Part shown: one piece after another, positions 35,440-50,664 of the stretch
Position numbering within the stretch: position 1 is the stretch's first letter
Layout: every line of letters starts with the position of its first letter
Assembly: GCF_000150275.1 (NCBI RefSeq)
Contig: NW_002060947.1
Location: forward strand, 1,849,740-1,913,739
Source: Trichoplax adhaerens
Taxonomy: Eukaryota; Placozoa; Uniplacotomia; Trichoplacea; Trichoplacidae
Length of the DNA stretch: 64,000 bases
Reading direction: 5' to 3'
Translations under genes and position numbers: made by a program
The notes under the pieces: generated by a model
The model's input: the letters and a program-made list of their open reading frames with translations, nothing else
Told to the model about the DNA's origin: nothing
Databases searched by the model: none

Positions 35440-35805
35440 CATAGTAAAGATTACTCGACAAAAGAGTATTGAATCTTTTTATTCATTTTAATGCTCGCAT
35501 TTATAGTTAATTAAGAATTGATCGAAGATTAGAATTCATAGTGCTTTCACGATAACTTAAAATTTCATCTAAAAATTCCAGGGTTGGATATATATTTTTA
35601 TATTTACTAGAAATAAGATCAGATACTTTACATAGTAAAGATTACTGGACAAAACAGTATTGAATTTTTATTCATCTTAATGCTCGTATTTATAATTAAA
35701 ACTGATCGAGGATTTAAATTCATGGAGCTTTCAAAATAGTTTATACTTAATCTGAAAGCTGAATTTTATTTGCGATATTTACTAGAAATAGGATTAGATA
35801 CTAGT
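35440..35805. repeat. Two-copy tandem duplication, 191-bp period
   Basis: CATAGTAAAGATTACT occurs at 35440 and 35631. It is followed in both copies by GACAAAA.AGTATTGAAT, TTTTATTCAT.TTAATGCTCG, a GATCGA.GATT block, AATTCAT.G.GCTTTCA, and ATATTTACTAGAAATA with GATACT. The copies differ by scattered substitutions and short indels. Confidence 0.75.
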
Positions 35806-37488
35806 TCTAATCGTATTTATAGACTATCCAGTACTATTGCAATAAATAGCTAACTACAATACTGCTTCATCACAACATTGCAGAAGGATACTTCATGTTT
35901 AATCCTTAAGAAAATATTCAAATAGCCTGAGGACAAGTAACCTTACAATGAAAAGTAATTATTGCTATCTTAGTGGTCTGTATTGCAGTCAATCTCATTA
36001 TTGTATCATTTGAACTTACTTGTTCGAGTATCTACAATTAAGATAGGAGAGCTATGATACATCGATAATATTACTGTGTTTCTTAGAAATTTGAAACGAA
36101 ATAATACATTACTATTATTTTTAAACGCTATATTTAAGAGTAATGACAAAGAAAAGTGGCGGTTAAGTCCAGTGTAGCATTTAGAAATGTATTACTTCCT
36201 ATTGACTTATACTCAATATTACTAGCATAAAGTAGAGATATCGCTATCCGATTTTAATACAATCTAGGATTGAAATAAAATTAACGAATGACCCTATTAA
36301 TCCTAGAAGTAATTTTATAATTCTTAATAGTTCAATTGAACGTCCATCTAGTAAATGATAGATTGCTATATAATTGAAACACCTATAAATTTATAAATTG
36401 ACTTTAATATTGCTAATAATCATTGATGAATGCTATTGCAGACAAATATATCTGCTCATATCAATAGGTTGAAACTACATTCACGGCCTAGATATATATT
36501 TAATTAATATCGGACCATGACCTAAGATTTTCTGTAGGACTACAGACGAATTTACCGAAATCAAAAGGACGCTAATTGAATAAAATTAACAGTGCTAAAA
36601 TGATACGAAATTAAAAATTGACATCGTGATACTTGCAGTCCATATATAATGCTATCAAGGAGGTAAAATAACTTTTCTACAAATTATAATTCTATCCCCA
36701 AGTATTTAATATTAATTTCAATGTAACCCTGATTCATTCCTATTTGATGACCTTTAAAGCTTAACTGTACGCGTAAATTAATATTATGCGTAGTTTACTT
36801 TGGATATTGATATTATGTCAATCTTCTGAATACAATTCAATTTACTGTAAATAGAATTATGAAGATGTTGACAGCTAATTACAAGTCTGTCATCGATTAA
36901 AATTGACATGTCATGATAATGATGAGGATGATTATTATTGCATCATTATTATTTGCAAATTATCTATAGAATTTGAACGCTAGTCTACCGATGAATGACA
37001 TTTGAAAGACAATATTCCACGAAGGAATTCACTGATATTATTGTTGACCTATCAATCATTTGGGTAGGCAATTGATTCATTTAATGCCATGATTACTTGC
37101 AAGATGTCTGCTTAGATAATATTTCGCTCTTCTCTAATAAATACTATTGTGGCAGTTGCACTATTCTATTGGATCTATTCTCTAAAACTAACCACAGTAA
37201 AAACTGCGTGATGACGATGAAATTGAGCAAGATTAGAAGAATTTCACGTCAACAATTTCTAATTATTACCAGAAAATTTTTATTAAATACTGCCGCTGCC
37301 GCTTTCCAGCAAATCCTTTAAATAAATTTGAAAAGATTATTTATTTACCGGCTGATAGACAACTTTATCGTCCATTGATAATTAGTTATGAAGTGGCACT
37401 TATTCTCTAGAGTGATCAATGTCAAAATTAGAATCTAGATTAGTTATAAATCGAATTGTAAGCCTTTTCCATACACTTAAAGTCAAAA

Positions 37489-37725
37489 TTAGTCCGAGAT
37501 GCAGTATAATCTCTTGAACATTAAATTTATAACAAAAAGAACCGTTGCAAAAGTACATCCAATATTGTAGAGTTGTAATATAACGATATTATTATCGCTA
37601 TCGAATTCTTGCAATTCAGTCATACCGAGTATTCGATTTTGAATAGCGTATAAAATATTATTTTCGGATGTGACAGTCTTTGCTTTCGATTTGATTGAAC
37701 TGGACAATACTGAACTAGAATAATC
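37489..37725 (-). CDS. Possible terminal exon of a small membrane protein
   Basis: A minus-strand frame of 78 residues begins directly after a good acceptor (AACTCATTTGCAG ending at 37726) and ends in TAA. It has a Ser-rich start (DYSSSVLSSSIKSKAK), a polar middle (NRILGMTELQEFDSDN) and a hydrophobic segment near the C-terminus (LYNIGCTFATVLFVINLMF), as in a tail-anchored protein. No upstream exon was found and no family is recognised, so it may be chance. Confidence 0.22.
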   Translation of the reverse strand, partial: DYSSSVLSSSIKSKAKTVTSENNILYAIQNRILGMTELQEFDSDNNIVILQLYNIGCTFATVLFVINLMFKRLYCISD

Positions 37726-40700
37726 CTGCAAATGAGTTGATAATAAAATAATCTACTAGTTATTTAAAATTGAATGCGAAATTTTAAGGTCATAGTGATC
37801 ATTTTATGAAACTATAGTACGATATAATTACGAACGATAACAATTTATCAAAGCACTTTGACAAATACTGTTCTATTATAATCAGTTTAATATGATGCTC
37901 AGTTCATCACCACTTTTTCATTACATAATTCATTTTAATCATAAATCAACGTTAGCGATGGCTAGATACCAGAAACTATGTTGAAAAAATTAGTTGAAGC
38001 AGACTATTAGCAATAATCTCCTATTTCTGCTTGGGCCTTAAATTTAATCATAATTAATGATAAGAAAGAGTATTCTAGTGCTTCTATGACTACCCGACTA
38101 TGGCTAAGAAATAAGTCCTTTATTCAACTCTTCTTAACTTTCTTTTAAGACGTATCGATTTAAAGAATTATTATGCTATAGCCTAATGATAAAGTTTCAT
38201 AATCACTTTACTAGCCGTAACAGAACCTGTCTAGACTAATAGTCTTGGCTACTTAGTAGAACTAGTAAGCCTGCTATAATAATAGCAGATTAAAATCTAA
38301 TTGAGAATTAAAGAGTTTCTGATCTCATCATCTACAAATACAATAATGATAAGATAATGGACAATATATGTCCTGATGATGAGAATTAGAAGAGCTAGTT
38401 ACTGCCTAATCCCGTTTGAGGTTTTAAGCTACAAGTTATATTAGTTATTACAATGAATAGGTATAACAAATTAATGGACTTTAACCCTATTTAAGATTTA
38501 TAAAAATATTATTGATAACGTCTAAGCGGAAATGCGATCGGGTATGTTCGCTTAATGATGGTGTTACTGTATATATACCTTCATAGTCATTTTTTATACA
38601 GAGGTACATTATCATTGAATGCAATTAATGATTTTTGTTAATTAAAACGAGTTCCAAAGGTCACTGATATTACGCTCTAAAAATTCTATCGAATGTAAAC
38701 TAATTAAATTTCTGTCTTATAATAAAATTACAATCGCGAACAATTACGAAAACAATAAATTCTAAATTCAATACTATAAGGCTATTTTCGTGTTCACTTC
38801 CTTAGTAAATTCATTTTCATTTCTTATTTGAGCAAACACTATTACAGTATGTCACCATAACAACGCTATAATACTTTCAATTTTGCAATAGATATTTTTA
38901 TGAAGGGATAATTGTTAGAAAGATTAAATCTCTTTAGCAAGAAAAATATTAAATATCATCGTAGCCGACGGTTAGGTTTGAATAAAATTGATAATAGAAC
39001 AGTTTAATCTAGTACAAAATATTTGTATGGGTTTGTTTCTAGTGACTGCTGGAACACCATTTAAAATTGAAGATTAGCAAGAAATTATAGCATAAATTTC
39101 TCAGAGAAATTAGCATCGTTTGACAAGATTACTTTTAGCGAATGAGGCTGACGTATTTACTCCAAATACCAGCACCCACTTTAAGCTTAAGTAATTTAAA
39201 GTTTCTTTATATTTGCCGCCTTGTGAAATATTGGCAAAATAGATCAACTTAAAAATAACGTACTATAGACAATAATATTTTAATGATAAAAAGAATTTAG
39301 TTGCAAAATTTTTAAATTTAATATCAATCAAGCAAGATTAATTACAAACATAATTTAGGATAGCATGAATAAAAAGTAAAGGTAAATATGATCACTTTAC
39401 GTTGCAATATAGTAAGTAGGATTAAATCTGCGTTATTGCTTTATCATTATCGTTTAAATTAGTAGAAGTCCATTAATAATTTTTATTATCTTATATTTTA
39501 TAAATTATCATATATATTGAATTTGAAATACTGATGAAATATTAATTGTAATGTAAAAACGAAAATAGGGGGTCTTAGGTACTCGTCTATCAGCACTGTG
39601 TTATGTTAGCGACGGTGCGCTATTTCTATCGTATAGAAGAGGCTTATAGGCTTATAATATTAAATAATAGTTGTATTGAGCTGTTTGCATGCCTAGTATC
39701 GTTAGAACTACAATTTCAGTCTTGATATACTGTATATGGAAAAATATATAGAAAAAGTTAGAATAAAATATAGATCCGCTCTCACTATCTACATAGCAAA
39801 AAATATAATTTTGTCGTGTTCTTTTTAATATCATTATCAAGATCTACAACATATTTTATATGAAAAATCCCATTTTCTGAAAAGGTAAGCTCGAGGAAAA
39901 TTATATGATTTAGGTATTTTTGATGTACGAATGCGGAATATTAGTTTCAATTGTAGTTCTATCATTGCTAGGCGTTTTTCTCTTACTCTGTTATACAAAT
40001 TGATACATGAGTAGTTCCTTATGTAGGCTTGCTTTTATATTTTACCCGTGAGTAGCTTAATCTAGAACAGCAAGTAATGCTAATAGAATTTAAGACTATA
40101 ATATTATTACTACTTGGTAATTGTATCAGTTCTGATTAATTATTAGCACTGGATTAACAGAGGTACTAAGACTCATTATTAGCGAGTATCTAGGGTCATA
40201 GTCCACTCGCTAAATTAGTCAAGCATATCAAGAGGGCTAATTGAATAAATCTTATCTTAAATACTACTTTTTTCGTTAATGCTACGAAGAGATTTATAGT
40301 AAGACCCCCCATTGCGATATATAAATAATTTTAAATTCATATGATTTATCTAATTTGGAAATTGAAATGATATGAATGTATGCAGTAAAATGCAAAGTTA
40401 GAATTTTAAATTAAGTGTAAAATCTTAATATCAGATGTGGTCATATCATATCCCATTTTAATATGTAATTGTCTGTTAATATGGGAAGAGTCTAACTGCT
40501 AATAATACTAATCATTGCGTAGTTTCATCTATATCGTGATTAATACATCCAAAGTATTGAAAAGGCACATAATAACTAAAATTCAGTTTTATTAATCAAT
40601 CAAGGTCTACTTAATACTCGCCAAATGCAATTGGATAGCAGTTTGTAGGATCGATACAGTGTCTAAATAATGTAAAGATAAATAATTAACTCAATCAAAA

Positions 40701-42873
40701 TCCTGCCATGATTAACAAAGAAGTTGATAAGAGTTGTCAAGACTGCCACTCTAACATAAACAGGAAGGTTATCAAGAAGTTCTCGTCGTTTATAATGATC
40801 TAGAGGTGCACCATCAATTGATTTAGATTGAAACTTTATTATAGAATTCAGCTGAAATGACTCGCCATTGCGTAATTAAATTGCCTCATTTCTATTGTAC
40901 TTTTAATATGAATACATAGAGGTCCTATTATCGAAAATATCTTTCCTGCTTATTATACAGTTATCGAGGTAAAAATTGACGAGAAGTCTAAATACAACTG
41001 CCTACTTAACTAACGTTAAACTGATTAATATACTAAGGAAATATATGACATAGCTCTAATTCTTTCAGCTTGATCAAGAAGTGGTTTTGTAATTGGTAAA
41101 TAATGAAGATAAAATAAAAAATTAAATAATTTTTTTAAGAATTAGATTAATTAAGTTCTTATTATCTCGTATTAATCAAAATCTACGTATAGAATCTGTA
41201 AGGAAAAATCGAAGTATATGCATGATGTGGTGGAGTTGTAATGCTACACCTTAAATATTAAGGGACAGTTTCATTGTAAATATGAGCATTAATGTAACGT
41301 CATATGTGGAAAGATCACGCACTGATTAAAGGCAGGTGTCTAAGAATTACTTAGAATACAAAGAGAATAAATTTAGTCTAATGATTAGAATTAAAATGGT
41401 CTAATAACATTTGCAAATCCAATAATTTTAATTGATTGCTTTTCCAGTAGCCATAGATTACCGAGCATTATCGTAATATTATAATTGAACCTATCTTAGC
41501 CTATTATTATAACAATCAATCTTATAACATATTTAATTGAAGTGTAGGGAATGTGTAATAAACTGTGTATTTCGATAACTACAACTGGGAGCTCATATAT
41601 TTACTTTTAAATAATGTTGACTACACCTTAATTCTCTATATCATTTATCAACTGATGCAATTCAATGTATACCATTTTAATAATGGTTATAAGAGTCAAT
41701 TCAATACGATTCATTCTTTGTGCTTAAATAGAATAAGCTTCAAAATAACGCAAACACTTATTTATGATGAAGTTCTGAACTAATTTCGTAGCTTAGTCCT
41801 TCTTTTTATCTACAAGTATTGCAGTTAGTTGCTACTCACTACGAAAGAATTTATTACCTTTAATCTTTCCGATGAATTTCATTTTAATATTAGTTGCGTA
41901 ATACATTTCAATACGTAAATGATAACGAGTAACACTATAACTATATATAGTAGCTACGCTACTTATATGCAACAATATAAATTTTCAATTTTATTGCAAT
42001 TAGTTGAAAGGTTTCTGCAAGTGCAGTAATTGAAAATTATATTACTGTATAATCTTTATCGATCGATACTTCATTTTTTGTAGTATTTTAATGATAATCA
42101 GCCATTATATAAGGGGTAATACTATGATTACGGCAGTAGTTGGTATTATATAGCTTTTACTATACTACATTTTTAAGACAACGATTAGTTATGATGGCTA
42201 TTAGAATTATACAGAAGAAAGAGTAACGTAAGATCTAAATACAATGAACAATGAATATAGAAACAGGAGAAGAAAAAATCATGGTGATTAAATGAAAATT
42301 GCTATTTGAAATAGCATGGATATCTTTCAAAATATGCTGTAATTCTAATTAATAAGTAAGTAAAATAAGTTTTGCGATATGACTGCGTACGAATTTGGTT
42401 TTTATGAAGTGATAATAAAATGACGTTCTATTGAATAATGATTTTATCCGTTTAAAAAGAATTGCTGACTGAGAGATAAAACAACTAAATAAGAATTTCA
42501 ATTTGGAAGTGAAAAGCTTATTTAGTAAATAACATAGAATCTGTATTAGCATTAACAATTTATGGCAAGCAAGTCTTGAATTCCTGAAAGAAATTACCAA
42601 CATCGGAAGTACTGACTACAACTATTACAATCAATAATACTGTGATTTATCCATTCTTAAGGCCATGTGTTATTAGGAAATGGTTCATGTTTCATGAATA
42701 TGCGGACATATCATGACGGACGAGAATCATTATCGTCTAAAGTATAAGAGCTTTCAGCTCAATATCTTAGAAGATAAAAATCTAGCAAATATGCGTTAAT
42801 AGCACGTTTCAGCTGTAACTTTAGGATATATTTCAGTTCGAATTCTGAACTTACAAATACGCTTTTTTGCATC

Positions 42874-43290
42874 CTTGTCACAAAACAGCTTTGCAACAAG
42901 ATAACGCAATATACGATCAATAAGTCAATTCCTTGAACCACGTATCAAGGAACGATATCTGCACTATCACGAACACTTTTGCTCTTCTAGCAGACTACAC
43001 AAAGACTTAAACACCTCGTATTTTACGTTAAACACTAAGTTGGAGAATTCTTTCTTTATTTCACGATATACTGCATTTATATACTATTCCTCAATAGTTC
43101 ATGAGTCATAGTTAATACAATTAACATTAGAATCATTTACTGAATTAGATATTAATTTTAGCTACTGCTCCCTTAATGCAGACAACAGTATTTACGAACA
43201 TAGACATGTAATGACTAATACAGAATAGTCAGATTACGATATGTCCTATCACGGAACATTTCCATGATAATTTACAGTCTACCATAAGTA
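42874..43290. repeat. Dispersed repeat, copy 2
   Basis: The partner of 32272-32600: TTGTCACAAAACAGCTTTG, CAAGATAACGCAA, TTTTACGTTAAACACTAAG and AGTCAGATTACGATATGTCC occur in the same order. It is about 90 bases longer because of insertions. No gene lies inside. Confidence 0.55.
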
Positions 43291-46200
43291 AATTACAATC
43301 ACAATGATTCGAACTGTAAGCAGATGATTTGCATTCCCTATTATAACTATTAATTTCAGTATGTGTATAAGTGTCACTGTCATAAAAAGTCAGTACTATA
43401 TTAAAATACAGCATATCCAAATTAGAAGTTAACTAAATAAGGATAGTCTAAGAGAATTATCCTAACATAGTTATTTCTACTGTAATACAGTATTTAACAC
43501 CGTAACAATCCTGTATCTCAATTTCCTTTTGATCCTATCATTTTTTAAATTCCCATTCCTATAAAGGACTATTCCTATTAAAATTATTCCTATTTTATAA
43601 ATAGCACACATTGAAAGGTAACGTTTAGAAGTAACGAAAAGGTTTAAAGGCTAAATAAATACAACTGCGATAAAGCCATAAAGAATACCATCTCAATCTT
43701 CTCTGATATCGACCACGCAATTCGTCGTATTTAGTTCGGATTAGATCATATTTTTTTATACTGATATAATTTAATTCTTGTTTTAAAGTATTTTAAATAT
43801 CATTTGTATAGTTATTCCTAATATTAATACGTATCTCTATTTTAATAGTTAAAGAACAAACTGACTTGACTTACTGGCGATTGTATTATTATTAAATAAT
43901 CCCTGTAAAAATGGATTTGATTATTATTTACTCCTTCTCTTACGATAACACTAGTTCTGATTACAATATTTATGGAGCTATATGCATCCACTAAACTATT
44001 TGCTGCCCTGATCAATGCTCAAAAATGTGATTTTAGTAATTATTTATGAAGATGTACATGCTATTACTGGAGTTACAATGATTTTGTTGTTAGATCGGAT
44101 CTTCTATTTTAATTTAATACGGAAATGGAGCGAAATTGTACTAATGTTCCATATTTGGCTCTTTAGAAAGTCGCCTATTAACAAAGCATTCATCATATAA
44201 AAGATGGAGTAATACTCAAATAATGACGCAATGTTCAGTTCGTATGGAACTAAGTAATAATCTTGCTTAGCAGGATTTAATTAATAAGGATGCTATGACC
44301 CAGTTTTAATTTTTCGGCTGTCGCTATATAGGCCATTCGTCATTTATTAGTGATTCAATTCTTTCGGCTCATACTCTTAACGATATTTATATATTACTTA
44401 CAGTAATAAATCTATTTAAACACATGATTCTGATCATTTTGCTGACTAATGTTAATATTAATGCATTTTATAGGTGACATCGATTCATCTTCAGCTACAG
44501 AACAGCCGGTTGTGGTGGCAATATTTAAAATTGTTAGATATATACTACAAATGTATTGATAATTGCAATCGTATGATATTGGTAAATTATTGACAGCTAT
44601 AGTACTGAATTGATGTAATAGAAACTAATCTTAAGAGAATGCGTGTTAAAAAAATAGCTTTTACAGTTACGATTTAGATAGCATGACCACAATCAATTCA
44701 ACTTAGGAATCATCTAACCGCTATTTTAGTATAAGATACGCCACATATATCATTTCGTAAGCTAAATCTAATTTAAGCTATGAATTAATAATTTGACTAA
44801 AAATCTTATCCAAGGTTCTACATTTACACCCAATGATTTATTTTTACAAGATCCGATAAAGTTATCAATAAAGTTGTATAGTAATTAAAAATAGAGCTGT
44901 CATAAATATATAATTGATTCACTTAACAAAGCAAGCGTTATCAAGTCGAAATATGGAAGATCAGGTATAGAATTAAGGGGAGACAATCATTTAATTTAGA
45001 TTAAAATAATTAGTTATGTTCATATCTAAAAGATAAATAATGGAACTAATTTCCAATGACTAGATTAAAATGACTATTAACGATATTAAAAGCAACTAAT
45101 CAAATTTGTTCAATTCGTCTCGCATATTTCATCATCTACCGACTAGATCTATTACTTGACTCAAGAACAACATTTAAGCAATACAATACCTAAAAATCAT
45201 TGAAAGTGCAACTATTTATCTATTGAAATCAACTCACGATATATATTCCTATTTTCGTAGAATATGGCAATAGCTGTCTCCTTTAAAACAAAATAATAGC
45301 ATTCGTATTCATCCGCAAAGGCTTCTAAGTAATCGATTATATATCGTAGAATAATTCCAGGAACTACATTTTTCAAGAAAATGTGTCTAATCGGATGACA
45401 TTTGCTGCCGTCATTGATATTCTATTAATTTTTAATAGATTATGGTAAATGAAATAGACTGTGATGATTGCATCTGATACCTTTGCTAATATATAGTATT
45501 ATACTTTCGATTAATGCGATTAATTTGCCATAAAATGTGATTTTCTTTCGAGTAAAAATATTCCCTTCACAAGTCAAAACATTCATATTTACAGCATCTA
45601 AGAGATAAACGCATATGCCCTATGGTTTATTGTCTTATGCATGATCTTAAACCTTGCATTCGTGTGCTATGTATATGTACAACACGGTGAAATATGAAAT
45701 TACTTCGATTTGAAAATCAAAACAAAATTCTTAGTAAATCGAGCTATCTGGAGTATAAGTTAGGACATAGTACAATCATCTTGAGAGACTAAGTAAGGCT
45801 ATTTTGTATACTTCAGTAAATCAAGAATAACGGTACTTCAAAGTTTACTAGGGTAATAGGTTGTAAAGAAAGGTTAGGATTAATACTGAATTTTTTGATT
45901 GCATACATCTCCTTAATTGTACAATAGATCAAATAATTGGACAAAGAGAATCATATATTTAATTGAAATTCTCCAAGTGCTAGGAGCTTCTACATTATTA
46001 ATTAGTAATCTAATTGTTCATTATCATATGTTATTCATAAATTATTAGTAGTTACGCAAATATTTCAAGGTATGGTCTAGTTTATCATTTTCTGATCTGA
46101 TATTACAATGATATTTTTATGCTGTGACTGACTGACCTCGAATTTCTTTCTGAAAATAAGTTAGACTGCATTCTATCTACAGCATATTTGTAAGGCTTAA

Positions 46201-49200
46201 TTTCGCAAGAACAAAACTCGTAGCTTACTTATAATTGAGATGTAAATTTTGCATTATCAGAATTTTTCGGAATTGTTTCTAAAATTCATGATTTTATCAT
46301 CATGTAAAGCCATGTTTTGCATTGACCAGAAAGCGTAAATTTAAAGCATTTAATAAGGGTTTTTATGAGGCGAAAAGGATTTACAAGTGACTAACTAGTA
46401 ACTACTATAGCACATATTGAATATGCAGCATATATCCAGCTGTGTCCAAATCTGCTAAAAATCCACGATGGGGATATGAGATTTCTTTTATGAAGATAGA
46501 AAATGAGAAAGATAATAGTGCTGTGATTGACTGATTGTCCCGTTAGAATCATAACATTGATATTGATAGCATTTTTAGTTCCCAAAATACTCATCTATAT
46601 ATGGTACATACTTTAATGATTTAGCCATTTTACATGGATTTACGATATAAATTTATCGAGATAATCACAGTATCACATAGTAAACTTATAGGTATGGCAT
46701 AAATAGAATCTTAGCATAGAACAGTATTTCAAGCACGGCTGATTTTAGTGGTACAGATTTTTCATTAGCTACTTTAGATTTGAACACAATTTAGTAGTAA
46801 GCTCTAGCATAGAATAATTCATAGTTTGTAGAAAGTTATATATATCAAGAGTTGTTTAGACATCAGCTAAGGTGGGATGTCAATATTTAAAATATAGAAT
46901 ATCACAGCATAAATAATATTTCATTATGACGTTTTAACCATTTGAAGCATTAGACCCTTATTTTCTTTCGTAAAGTAGCATCTAGGTATATATTTTAATA
47001 TGGTAGCCTGTTAATTTACATGATATGATTGCTAAAGCTCGTGCATAGATATCTCTTGGTACTAAAAATCTCTAAATATAATGTATAGTTTGTGTTTACG
47101 CTATCATATATTATTTACGATCTAATAACAAAAAACTGACAGTCTTATGTACTTCCTTTACGAAATATAGGTTGCTAGTCAAAAGTTAAGTAGGGTTTGT
47201 AACATTTTTTTCTTTCATTTCTATTACATTTATACAATTTAAATTGCTCTCTGTTTGTATTTATTCTGAAGTCGCCTAATTGAACGGTAACTCATTAGCA
47301 TGTCACACTTACTAGGCATTTTTATGTTGTCACGGATACTACATCTATTTATCATTGCAGCAGTCGTTTCTAGTAACTTATCACACTATTTATGACATAT
47401 ATTGACAAAGAGTTCTATATGATATTCTAGAGTTTTAGTTTCTATTGAACAAAATGAATTCAATCCATAATTCAATGAATTTAAACAATTCCTTATGTAT
47501 TATTTGATCTCAGTATTGACTCACTACTTTTGAAAAGATTTCGATTAAGAAACAAAACTTTATAGTGCAGGAATATCCAAGAAGTCTACAAAGACCATGT
47601 GATGTGCAGACTATTTCCTCATATTTATTAATTGGATCAGTACTGTGCTTATCCATTTTAGTAAATGTAACGTTTATGTAAAATCTTAAACTGACTATTT
47701 ATGTTAATAAATTAAATTGCAGAAGGGGTTTAGAAAACATTGTTCGATAGTTGATTTATCATTACTAATCACTCAATCTACTGTTAATTGTTTTTGACTT
47801 GGCACATCATTCAAATATAACATCAACGAAACATTATATCTACGCAAAATAAGTCGATAGAAGAGAAAGAAATAATATGGATAATGTTGCATTAAAGTCA
47901 GTGTTTAATTTGAAAATTATATGCACTTATTGTCAAGAATTTAACTGAAATAGATTGTTTTTACTTACGCTTGGCATAATAATGGATTAGTTCCCAGAAT
48001 AGCTTAAAAATGTTGAAATTAATTAATAAGGACCTCATCATAACCTAACAAACACCTCAAGTTTGACATTGCTTTATAGGGGCAATGCCGGTAGTTGGCA
48101 GCAGTGAATGTTAAATACTGTACATGTCTCAACTTAGTTCCACAGAATCGATATATCGTATTGAGCTGCCAGAACTGTTATATTATTAACTTTATTATAT
48201 TGTAATATTACAAAAGGCACTTCTAATCTAACATACATGTTTTGCGAAATAGTATGATACAAAAGGTGCAAATAATACAACGATAATATTGTCAAGAACA
48301 AAAATATCTAGTGGCAGTTATTAAGATCAGTTCGATTTCTTTTTTCATCTATACAATAAATAATCAATTAAATAAATGTCAATTTTCGATCACTTTTGAC
48401 AGGTTATATTCTTTCATGCCAATGACAGCAGGCCGAATTGTTAAGAAAATCTATCTTGTATTCTTATTATGATGTTGGTTCATATGTTACCTTAAAGTTT
48501 AGTTGTAATAATTTAATAATAGCCCAGACCAGAGTACAATTTTAACCGTTGAATTTAGAAGACAAATTACTTTATTATTGTTATTTATGCAAACACCGAA
48601 ATTAATAATTAATTGCGCGATACTGTATACCGTAGATAATAGCAATTATTAATCAGCGTCTTTGCTGTCAAATTATTCCTTCTATTATATTGATCAAAAT
48701 GAAATGATATTTGAAGTAAAAATTGAAAAGCAAGGCTGATAATAATCTTAAGTAAATTGAATAGCTTCACGGTAGAGTTTGTAGAATTCAGTTTCTCTGC
48801 CAATTGGCAAAATTACCATACATCTTACTCAATTTGGATCCACGTGTACCATTCTTCATTATCTATTGACTCTAGACTTATGTAGATCCTAGATAGAATT
48901 ATGACATGATCATGGAAATATTCCCTTAAGGTAGGTAAATCCACTATTTTAATTTATTACAGCTTCTTTTTTAAGAATTAAAATGCTTCTTAATATTTAA
49001 TAAATACATAATTGTTTAAAATATCGTGAGGAAATGAAACTCTATCAGCTATTAGATCTATAATAGAAAGCGGGCCTTAAAAATTTCTTTCGTTATTTCC
49101 TTCAGTCTATTGATTCATTATTCTGTGAAATCAATTTATTCTCATAATTAATTAAAATAAAAATTACTTATTTTAAATTTTACAGGGTCCATGCGTCGCC

Positions 49201-49669
49201 TATTATTTATTCTTAATTTTTTCTTTTATACAAAAAATTGCATTTAATTAAAAAATAAAATATTTTTCTTTTCTTTGAATGCATTAATTTAATCATTGAT
49301 TAATTATAATATCGTATTAAAAGTTATTTGTAAACGAGAATATAGACAAAACACCAAAATAGTAATTACTTTAGTTGGATGATAAATAAAATTATACTCT
49401 GTCTATATAATTTAGAATAATATTTTATGTTCAAGCGTTTCTATTATTAGACCTCAGTTTATCATTGATGATTCCTACAATATGGAAATGGTGATAATTT
49501 GATAATAGAGTTGGATTTTATATAGTCGAAGATAGTTCTAATGTCATTTTTAATTCTACGCTATGATCTCGTCGTTGTTTATCATGACAAAATCAGCTTA
49601 GCCTTTATGATACCTACAAATTGCGATGGTTTAATTTTAAGATATCAATATTATCTAATTAATTGACTA

Positions 49670-49855
49670 TTAATCAAATAAATTATCGGTAACGACGTCT
49701 TGACTACTTACTATCATCTCCCCAGTGGGATATAAGGGGAAATTATTGGACGCTTCATCAAGGCTATGGAATGCAATTTTCTGATTAATATTACAGTCTA
49801 TGTTATCAAGATCAAATACAGGCAATAAATGGCTTTGATAAATTGTTACTGTCAT
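49670..49855 (-). CDS. Coding-like ORF, faint cadherin-repeat resemblance
   Basis: A 61-codon frame whose composition is more like protein than its AT-rich surroundings. It contains FPLYPTGEMIVSSQDVV, which loosely recalls the F-x-I-x-x-x-T-G-x-I-x-V turn of cadherin repeats. A GTAAGT donor-like site occurs in frame just after GEMI, so it could be an exon. No neighbouring exons were found. It could equally be a relic or chance. Confidence 0.18.
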   Translation of the reverse strand: MTVTIYQSHLLPVFDLDNIDCNINQKIAFHSLDEASNNFPLYPTGEMIVSSQDVVTDNLFD

Positions 49856-50025
49856 GGAAATAAAATTGACATTTTTAATGGGTAATAGTACACTTCGATA
49901 TATACCTATTTAATATAGTACGTTCGAGAACATTTATTATGGCGTCTCTATGATGATAAGATATTGACATTATTTTAAAGAAAAATGATATTAATAATAC
50001 GTTATAAATAAACTGGAAGATGACA

Positions 50026-50086
50026 TGGTCATGTCTTATTTTAATATATAGTTACAAAATAGCATTGATATTTCAAGACATGACCA
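50026..50086. repeat. Perfect 12-bp inverted repeat
   Basis: TGGTCATGTCTT (50026-50037) and AAGACATGACCA (50075-50086) pair perfectly around a 37-base AT-rich loop. This could be a small foldback element or a pair of protein-binding half-sites. It lies about 3.5 kb upstream of Brachyury. Confidence 0.6.
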
Positions 50087-50664
50087 TATTAATGAGTATG
50101 GTCGATTTTTTTATTTCAGTATTAAATAGATATATTATCAAATGTGGAACAAAAAAATTACGGCTGCTGATGATTTTGTTTTACTCGTTCAGTTTGTCCT
50201 TTTTATCCGAACTGTTGACATTGCCTCAATAGCTATTGATACATAGTTATATTGTCATTGGCGGCTATTCGATGATTAAACTAAGGTTACAATTGCATTT
50301 CCTTGATTTTGACACCTATTGTAAGCTATTCTATGGAGAAAGAGGATATTGTAACATATTTGATGAAGTCGTGACTTAATTTTGGTCAAAATATTGAGTA
50401 ACCGCTACGATCCACTTTTGGAAACTATAGCTGTCAAATTTAATTGACGTAAAAATCAATCGATTCTTTTTCCCCGCATTATTATTATTATTTTTTTAAT
50501 CTATCAAAACCCGTCGTCTATATCTTGTTCTTGTTGAATGTCTAGAAAATAATAAAAACAGCGAATGAATTTATTCTGACTGGATAAAAGTCTAAAAATT
50601 TAAAATTTTGATTTTGATGAGCATTATTGTTATAGTAGGAGGGCATTGACGATGTAATCTGATA

